Shown one piece after another: positions 36,500-42,161 of a stretch of DNA of 42,161 bases (the stretch's first letter is position 1; every line of letters begins with the position of its first letter). The stretch covers positions 1-42,161 of the forward strand of contig CALIHW010000031.1 of assembly GCA_938020525.1 (NCBI GenBank), written 5' to 3'. This DNA is from an uncultured Granulosicoccaceae bacterium. GTDB lineage: Bacteria > Pseudomonadota > Gammaproteobacteria > Granulosicoccales > Granulosicoccaceae. Below the pieces are notes generated by a model. That model ran no database searches, was not told where the DNA came from, and saw nothing but the letters and a program-made list of their open reading frames with translations. A program made the translations under genes and the position numbers.

Positions 36500-37305
36500 A
36501 CCTGATTGTGGCTACACAGGCTGAAGCAGATCCAGTCATTTCTGAATTAAAGCTTAGGAAAATATCCAGCTCACTCATTTGCTACCAGAATGATGACGTG
36601 CACCTCGTCATAACCGGAATAGGGAAATGCAATACAGCGACGGCTTGCGGCTGGCTGGCCAATAAAACAATACAAACAGACGCCACAAACCATACACATG
36701 TTGTATGGATGAATTTCGGCATAGCAGGCCATTTGGACGCAGATATTGGCTCTTGCTTCAGAGCACATAAAATAACTGACCTAGCTACTAAAAAAGTCTG
36801 GTTTCCACATCCACTGATTAATAATTTCCCTTCATTAGACCTAATCACAGTTGATCAACCACTGCTCCAATACAGGACAGATCAGTTACATGATATGGAA
36901 GCCAGTGCATTTGTAGAAGCCGCTCGAAAATTTTCGAATGCAGAACTGGTTCAAAGCTTGAAGGTTGTCTCAGACAATAGTGACCACCCCCTGGAAGTGG
37001 TGAACGCGAAACTCACCACCAGACTGATTGCAGATAACCTAGAGACGATTATCAGTTTTCTATGGGCTCTAAAATCACTTAGCGGTACTGTGGTAGCACC
37101 AGAAAATACAATCGCTAAAACTATAAAAGAACATTGGCACTTTAGTGTTTCACAGAAAGTACTACTCGAACGTCTGCTACAGCGCCATAACGTGTTACTA
37201 GGACCATTAGGCGATATTCCAGACGCACTTAACGATGTTAAATCATCGAAAGAAGTTCTTGCCTGGCTACAGAAAACTGTAGATAGCGCAGACTGCAACT
37301 TATGA
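36493..37305 (+). CDS. MTA/SAH-nucleosidase-like phosphorylase-fold protein
   Basis: The 270-residue protein has a purine phosphorylase-like N-terminal part: VATQAEADPVI (Glu11 aligned with the catalytic-site Glu of MTAN), LVITGIGKCNTATACGWL, MNFGIAGHLDADIG, DMEASAF (Glu136) and VVSDNSDHP (Asp161, the catalytic acid). The loop region between GIAG and DMEAS is about 25 residues shorter than in E. coli MTAN. A helical C-terminal extension of about 75 residues follows the core. Likely reaction: cleavage of 5'-methylthioadenosine, SAH or 5'-deoxyadenosine. The start is ATG 36493, overlapping the glycosyltransferase stop. The next gene is a radical SAM enzyme, whose by-product 5'-deoxyadenosine is a known MTAN substrate. 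Confidence 0.78.
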   Translation: MLNLIVATQAEADPVISELKLRKISSSLICYQNDDVHLVITGIGKCNTATACGWLANKTIQTDATNHTHVVWMNFGIAGHLDADIGSCFRAHKITDLATKKVWFPHPLINNFPSLDLITVDQPLLQYRTDQLHDMEASAFVEAARKFSNAELVQSLKVVSDNSDHPLEVVNAKLTTRLIADNLETIISFLWALKSLSGTVVAPENTIAKTIKEHWHFSVSQKVLLERLLQRHNVLLGPLGDIPDALNDVKSSKEVLAWLQKTVDSADCNL

Positions 37306-38288
37306 TTGATACAATCTACATAGAGAATGAAATTCGGAACCATCCGAGAACGCTGCAGATATGTGAACGATTCCCCAAGGCCACAACGATATTCTGCGAT
37401 CGATACACCAGTGTATTCAATAGCAATTCACAGAATTTTAGACTGCAGAAAAAAAACCCGGCACTAATCCTAGCCAGAAAACACCATAAGCATGTCCTGC
37501 CAACACCTCCAGGTTATGGCATTGGCAGTGATCGCAATTATTATTTCTCACACATGCTGAATTGCCTCTACGACTGCCGTTACTGCTTTTTACAAGGCAT
37601 GTATCGCTCAGCCAACTATCTTGTTTTTGTCAACTACGAGGATTTTTTTGATCAGATAACAGCAACCACAGCAGAATCCACAGAGGACACTTGGTTTTTC
37701 TCTGGCTACGATTGCGATAGTCTGGCCATGGAGCCGGTGACCGGCTTTATGGGCGAGGCACTGAACCATTTCGAGTCAATTGAAAATGCTCATCTGGAAA
37801 TCCGCACAAAGAGCACTCAAATTCGGTCACTGCTAAATAGAGAGGCTATTCCAAATTGCGTTGTAGCTTTCAGTTTTTCACCTGAACGTCCGTCACAAGC
37901 ATTGGAGCATGGAGTACCAAGTATTGCAAAACGTATTAATGCCATGCGGAAATTACAACATCATGGTTGGAAAACTGGCCTGCGGCTTGATCCAATTATT
38001 CACTCGCAGAGCGTTCAAAGAGACTATGCAGACTTGCTGGATGAAATTTTTCAATCTGTACAGGCTGAGCATATCCATTCAGTGAGCTATGGCATGTTTC
38101 GCCTTCCAAAACCATTCTTCCGAAAAATGGTGCGTATGTACCCGGAGGAAAAGCTATTTTCCATGCCTCTTACGGAGCACGACTCCCAGGTATCGTTTGG
38201 TGACAAGGCAGAGGAGACAAGTCTTGCCATTGTTGATGCAGAGATCCGAAAATACATAGATAAGCAGAATATATTTCCGTGTAAATAG
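37302..38288 (+). CDS. Spore-photoproduct-lyase-like radical SAM protein
   Basis: The 328-residue protein contains the radical SAM cluster motif CLYDCRYC (Cys88, Cys92, Cys95) preceded by YYFSHMLNC, as in the SPL family. The family-typical sequence PELEIRTKS-like block is HLEIRTKSTQIRSLL, followed by NCVVAFSFSPE and GLRLDPIIHS. SPL repairs the thymine dimer spore photoproduct in DNA; in a non-spore-former the substrate may be another DNA or nucleoside lesion, which is inference. The start is ATG 37302, whose ATGA overlaps the nucleosidase stop. No SplA-like regulator is present. Confidence 0.85.
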   Translation: MIDTIYIENEIRNHPRTLQICERFPKATTIFCDRYTSVFNSNSQNFRLQKKNPALILARKHHKHVLPTPPGYGIGSDRNYYFSHMLNCLYDCRYCFLQGMYRSANYLVFVNYEDFFDQITATTAESTEDTWFFSGYDCDSLAMEPVTGFMGEALNHFESIENAHLEIRTKSTQIRSLLNREAIPNCVVAFSFSPERPSQALEHGVPSIAKRINAMRKLQHHGWKTGLRLDPIIHSQSVQRDYADLLDEIFQSVQAEHIHSVSYGMFRLPKPFFRKMVRMYPEEKLFSMPLTEHDSQVSFGDKAEETSLAIVDAEIRKYIDKQNIFPCK

Positions 38289-38330
38289 CGACCACCTACC
38301 ACAAGTTATATCACCAGTAAAAGTAGTGGA

Positions 38331-39467
38331 CTAATTTTTCCCTGTTGCAATAGCTCCAGTGTTTCGAATATACGCCTGAAAGCTTTCCTCAATTTCAGCC
38401 CCTGACTCACGCCACCACTTATCGTTACTCCAGATAAGCGAATCCAGTTGCAGATTAATTGGCAAAGCGTGCCGATATTGCGCTTCTATAAAGTCCACGT
38501 GCGACTTATTGGCAGGCGCATACCCAAATGCTGAAGACAAACGTAAGTTTCGAAACGGTTCAACGACATAGCGCAAAAAATCCAGGGTTTTTTCTGATGC
38601 TATTATCGCTTGCGTATTAGACTGCGACAGTTGCTTTGGAATAGTTAGCATACTCATATGGGCAATTGCCCCACTCCAGATTACACTGTAATGATCGTGG
38701 GGAAGTCCCGATTCCTCCCTCTCTGTAATTTGCCGAACCAGTTTATAACTCGACACCAACGCAAATGTGGCTGTCCCGTTATCCAAGAGTTCGAGAGCCT
38801 GTCTATCACTATCAACCCATATCACCTCAGGCATTAACAGTTGCAGTGCAGACTCCAGCGTGGACCAGGCGCTTTTACTGGAAAGTAATGGATAAACATC
38901 CTGTTGTGCTACACCTGCAATCATTTGCGACCATTCTGCCAAACCACGAGGCGTTCTTTTAAGTACTCGTTTACCAGGGAAGGCGTTGATATCAAAGAAA
39001 TCCTGTATTGACTCCGGTGCAGTCTTATCAAGGTACATTGTATTATCGAATGTGATGATGTCAGCCCAGACTGAGTGACCCACGGCACAAGGCTGCAAGC
39101 CGTTCCAAACATAGTCACCAAGATCGCTTTCCGCAGAAAATATTTCATCAAGAGGTAGAAGATTTATGTCACCACGCTCACAGGCCGCCATAGCATCATG
39201 AAGCGACATCTCCACAACATCTGCATCGTGATTTTGGTAATCCCCTTCTATCGTTTTTGAGACAACCAATGCACTTAATTGATGATTGTTGTGGTAGCCC
39301 CATATCGTCTCCGCATGCCCCGATATCAGGCTTTCCACCAGCACATGAGTATCGGTACTGCTGTCAGTCATCTCATCTGGCTGAGCCATTCCCGACTGCG
39401 CGTTGGCAATACCCGCAGCTGCGAACAGGGCCGATAGCATATAAATCTGATTCTGCAAGCAGAACAT
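38331..39467 (-). CDS. Orphan PotD-like extracellular solute-binding protein
   Basis: The 378-residue product starts with a short hydrophobic signal (IYMLSALFAAAGIANAQS, cleavage near residue 24) that lacks the usual basic n-region. The body is a periplasmic binding protein of the spermidine/putrescine class: DINLLPLDEIF, GLQPCAVGHSVWADIITFD, SIQDFFDINAFPGKRVLKRTPRG, WVDSDRQALELLDNGTATFALVSSY and SSAFGYAPANK. It would bind a small solute, probably a polyamine or similar cation, for an ABC importer. No permease or ATPase gene is beside it. It is convergent with the radical SAM gene (42-bp gap). Confidence 0.82.
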   Translation of the reverse strand: MFCLQNQIYMLSALFAAAGIANAQSGMAQPDEMTDSSTDTHVLVESLISGHAETIWGYHNNHQLSALVVSKTIEGDYQNHDADVVEMSLHDAMAACERGDINLLPLDEIFSAESDLGDYVWNGLQPCAVGHSVWADIITFDNTMYLDKTAPESIQDFFDINAFPGKRVLKRTPRGLAEWSQMIAGVAQQDVYPLLSSKSAWSTLESALQLLMPEVIWVDSDRQALELLDNGTATFALVSSYKLVRQITEREESGLPHDHYSVIWSGAIAHMSMLTIPKQLSQSNTQAIIASEKTLDFLRYVVEPFRNLRLSSAFGYAPANKSHVDFIEAQYRHALPINLQLDSLIWSNDKWWRESGAEIEESFQAYIRNTGAIATGKN

Positions 39468-39684
39468 AATTGCGTCTTCGAATCCTTAAACTCACAAATA
39501 ATAGTAGCAGCACTTTATTTCACTGCACTGTCCAGCAACTAAATACACACGCGGAATAACGTCCGTCAATCTTTCAGCATTTATGTCGAAATCTACTATA
39601 TTTCTAGCAGACACTAAGGGAGTGTTGCAGCCTGCTGCAATCCAACTTAACAACAAGAAAACTAGTCTAGTACATAGGAATGAC

Positions 39685-41961
39685 ATGACCACAAAGGCCA
39701 TAAACCAGGGTTCAGTTGAACCACAAGCGGACGTAGAGACGTACACCGACGGAGCAATTGATTTGCGAGAGTATTTGAAAGTACTGCGCAAGCACCGCTG
39801 GGCCATTGGTTTCACTACGGCTGTGTTCACTTGTTTTGCCGGTTTATTCGCAATGAACATAACGCCTATTTACCGGGCCACCGCCACACTATCGATCGAA
39901 ACCCAACAAGCTCTGCCGATGAATCTCGACAATATCATTGGTATCGATACGAACAACACCCAGTACTTTCAAACTCAATTCGAAGCACTGAGATCTAAGA
40001 ATCTGGCACAGAGAGTGGTCAGTGAAATGGGTCTTTACGAACATCCCGAATTACGAACTCCTGAATCAGAAATCGAGTCTAACTCCCTATTCACAATTTC
40101 TGATTCGAAAAACTCATCTCCTCTTCAGATAGATCCGGCTGAAATAGAGAAACGCAAGGTTATTGAACAGTTTATTGAACGCACCAGCATTTCTCCGGTT
40201 AAAAATACAAAAATGGTGCGCATTAGTTTTAATTCAACAGACCCGATTTTCGCCGCAACTGTCGCGAATAAGATCGCTGACACCTACATCGTTAGTTACG
40301 CGGATTCCAGAGCGGAAATGGGTGAAAAAGCAAACATCCTGCTCAACAATCGATTGCGAGAATTACAAGTAGAACTTGAACAATCCCAAAAAAATCTATT
40401 GGACTACAGGGAAGCTAATGGGCTTATCGACATCCAGGGAGACAGCAACAGGCTGAGCGAACAGGAGATCGGCATAATCACCAGTAAGCTGCTTGATGTT
40501 GAAAGTGAAGCCGCTTATGCGAAAATTCTCTTTGAAGAAGTATCTAAAACAAAAAACCAGGGTATTGACGCACTACTTGGGCTACCGTCAATCGATTCAA
40601 ATGAAATGGTACGTCTGCACAAGCTTGCATTGCAGGAGACCCAGCTAGTCTTGGATGAATTAAAAAACAGATACGGCGACAAGCACCCAAAAGTCATAGA
40701 TGCAAACTCACGACAACGAACTGCTCTGGATAATCTATACAGCCAGATCAACAATATCGTTGATAGCATCGAGAAAGACTACTTACTTTCCAGACAAACT
40801 GCCGAGTCACTACGCGAAAAACTCGATGACGGTAAAAGACAGCTGCAACAAAGTGATCGCTCAAATCTGGACCTATTGCATCTGGAGCGCGAGGTACAAC
40901 TCAACCAGGAGCTCTTCGATACTCTCTATACTCGTAGCCGAGAGGTAGATGAAGCGGAGAATATTAACGCCTCAAACGCACAGATTGCTGAGTATGCAGA
41001 GGCACCACTGCGCGCTATTAGTCCTAAAGTGAAGCTGATCACTTTACTGGCTATGCTGTTGTCAGCGGCTGCGTGTATGTTAATCGCGATACTGCGTGAG
41101 TCTATTAATAATGTGATCAACAGCACCGAGGACGTAGAACTCAATCTCGGTACACGTATGCTGGGGATATTGCCGCTTGCGACAGCTAAGACACGTAAAA
41201 AAGCAAGGACAAATGCACTGATTCCCGGGGCACTTGGCTCAGAGGCACATGCATTTGAGGAAAGTGTTCGCACGATCCGCACTAGTATCTGCCTCGATGA
41301 TCTGGAGCAATCAAACCAGGTAATCATGGTTACCTCGGCTCTGCCTTCCGAGGGAAAATCCACCCTCGCAAGCCACCTTGCTTATTCATTATCAGGAATT
41401 GAAAATGTGTTGCTCATAGAGTGTGATCTCAGGCGCCCGAGCTTGCATCGTGCTTTTCAATTTCCCAATAACTGCGGCCTCACGCAATTGCTAACTGGTG
41501 AAGCACAGTTTTCGATGTGTATAAAACCTGGCGCAATTGGCAATCTGGACGTCATTCCGGCCGGCAGCATTCCAAACCTGCCTTTGGATCTTCTTACCTC
41601 AAGGCGATTTACACGCCTTATAGAATTAATGCGCCAACGCTATGATCGGATAATAATTGATAGCGCACCAGTACAGGCGGTAAGTGATGCGCTTGTTCTA
41701 GGAAAAATAGCCGATTCCGTGCTGTATACAGTAAAGGCGAACTCCACGGATATTAATGTCGCAGCGCGTGGCGTCAGCCGACTGCAAGATGCAGACATCA
41801 ACGTTACCGGGGTAGTTGTGTCGCAGGTTAACCTAAAGAAAGAGTCCTACCACGGCGAGCAGAACTACCAGGGATATTACGACTACTATGGATATTCTGA
41901 TGTGGAAAAAAGTACACTTTCCAGCAAACACGCAACAATGAGAACAGACAAAGCTGCATGA
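39685..41961 (+). CDS. Wzc-like polysaccharide co-polymerase and tyrosine autokinase
   Basis: This inner-membrane protein controls chain length and export of exopolysaccharide or capsule. The 758-residue protein has Wzz-type periplasmic and coiled-coil parts between two membrane segments (WAIGFTTAVFTCFAGLFAMNI near 40; VKLITLLAMLLSAAACMLIAIL near 460). A cytosolic BY-kinase follows, with Walker A SALPSEGKST (about 552), Walker A' LIECDLRRPSLH and Walker B RIIIDSAP (about 659). The C terminus carries a tyrosine cluster (YHGEQNYQGYYDYYGYSD) as the autophosphorylation site. The start is ATG 39685, with AGGA 7 bp upstream; ATG 39583 would add 34 residues without a ribosome-binding site. The rest of a polysaccharide cluster probably lies beyond the window end. 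Confidence 0.93.
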   Translation: MTTKAINQGSVEPQADVETYTDGAIDLREYLKVLRKHRWAIGFTTAVFTCFAGLFAMNITPIYRATATLSIETQQALPMNLDNIIGIDTNNTQYFQTQFEALRSKNLAQRVVSEMGLYEHPELRTPESEIESNSLFTISDSKNSSPLQIDPAEIEKRKVIEQFIERTSISPVKNTKMVRISFNSTDPIFAATVANKIADTYIVSYADSRAEMGEKANILLNNRLRELQVELEQSQKNLLDYREANGLIDIQGDSNRLSEQEIGIITSKLLDVESEAAYAKILFEEVSKTKNQGIDALLGLPSIDSNEMVRLHKLALQETQLVLDELKNRYGDKHPKVIDANSRQRTALDNLYSQINNIVDSIEKDYLLSRQTAESLREKLDDGKRQLQQSDRSNLDLLHLEREVQLNQELFDTLYTRSREVDEAENINASNAQIAEYAEAPLRAISPKVKLITLLAMLLSAAACMLIAILRESINNVINSTEDVELNLGTRMLGILPLATAKTRKKARTNALIPGALGSEAHAFEESVRTIRTSICLDDLEQSNQVIMVTSALPSEGKSTLASHLAYSLSGIENVLLIECDLRRPSLHRAFQFPNNCGLTQLLTGEAQFSMCIKPGAIGNLDVIPAGSIPNLPLDLLTSRRFTRLIELMRQRYDRIIIDSAPVQAVSDALVLGKIADSVLYTVKANSTDINVAARGVSRLQDADINVTGVVVSQVNLKKESYHGEQNYQGYYDYYGYSDVEKSTLSSKHATMRTDKAA

Positions 41962-41977
41962 TATAGAAACCAGCAAC

Positions 41978-42021
41978 CAGGTGGGCTATAGCCAGCCCGC
42001 CTGCGTACTGAATCACAGTAC
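41978..42021. other. Two hairpins after the tyrosine kinase gene
   Basis: CAGGTGGGCT and AGCCCGCCTG pair over 10 bp (one G-T) around a 6-nt loop (41978-42003), and GTACTG-AATCA-CAGTAC forms a second stem (42005-42021). Neither has a T-tract, so simple intrinsic termination is not supported. They could protect the mRNA 3' end or be part of the border of the adjoining repeat. Confidence 0.5.
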
Positions 42022-42023
42022 AC

Positions 42024-42161
42024 TAGGAGCTTGTCCGAGAATGACGGTCGTAGCGAGAAAGTGAGATTTTGAGTCAGATATTTCGATCGATTGAGGCGAA
42101 TAGTCATTCATATTTAACGATATCGATCGCAATAGCTGGCCAAAAGATCGCTTTCGCAGTA
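42024..42161 (+). repeat. Diverged MITE-like repeat, copy C, cut by the window end
   Basis: It shares the order of blocks with copies A and B: TAGGAG near the start, TAGCGAGAA, TTGAGGCGAATAGT, ATTCATA, TCGATCG and TCGCAGTA at the end. The flanks differ (CTTGTCCGAGAATGACGG in place of TCTGCGCGG). It is a second subtype of the same family. The window ends inside it, before the expected right terminal repeat. Confidence 0.7.

Noticed and set aside
1..42161. CRISPR array, tRNA, rRNA, transposase or phage genes
   Set aside because: No regularly spaced identical repeats with unique spacers, no cloverleaf-like sequence noticed and no such protein among the translated frames; the short tandem arrays have no spacers.

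Overview
The window looks like one contig from a marine-type gammaproteobacterium. Evidence for this is the fused RlmKL methyltransferase, SohB, a proteobacterial heme A synthase and the GlgBCA/MalQ set, together with the aerobic cobaltochelatase subunits CobS and CobT and an IalB-family protein that are commoner in alphaproteobacteria. A Granulosicoccus-like lineage is only a suspicion. No tRNA, rRNA, CRISPR array, transposase or phage gene was seen.

Layout. 1-540 holds a MITE-like repeat (copy A) and no gene. 541-4302 carries phosphate acetyltransferase and a Lon-type protease. 4385-8870 carries two unknown membrane proteins with repeat-type helices on either side of heme A synthase. 8984-10901 carries a periplasmic thioredoxin-like protein and a family III CoA-transferase. 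11604-13016 encodes a degenerate NtrC/VpsR-like regulator followed by a clear terminator. 13107-16550 carries sohB and rlmKL. 16743-23672 is a glycogen island made of two divergent arms, glgC-malQ and glgB-glgA. ialB and repeat copy B follow. cobS-cobT (minus strand) lie divergent from ilvE and a B12-binding radical SAM gene. Then come glsB, a beta-CASP RNase-like protein, two sugar-nucleotide SDR enzymes (one a UDP-glucuronate decarboxylase), a CbpA-like DnaJ, an overlapping three-gene operon (GT2 glycosyltransferase, MTA/SAH-nucleosidase-like protein, spore-photoproduct-lyase-like radical SAM enzyme), an orphan solute-binding protein and a Wzc-like tyrosine autokinase. The window ends inside a diverged third repeat copy (C).

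How it fits together. Glycogen synthesis and remodelling are covered by glgC, glgA, glgB and malQ. UDP-xylose formation, the GT2 enzyme and the BY-kinase point to surface polysaccharide made around 32.5-42 kb. CobST would supply cobalamin, and the B12-type radical SAM protein is a possible consumer of it.

Two features are not explained by the genes. (1) A dispersed repeat of about 165-185 bp has imperfect terminal inverted repeats and a conserved core; A and B are inverted with respect to each other and C is at the far contig end. (2) Short tandem duplications with an 11-16 bp period recur at or across gene 3' ends (after pta, lon, cox15, the CoA-transferase, rlmKL, malQ, ialB and the UDP-xylose synthase gene). 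Several genes have non-ATG starts supported by ribosome-binding sites or family alignment.
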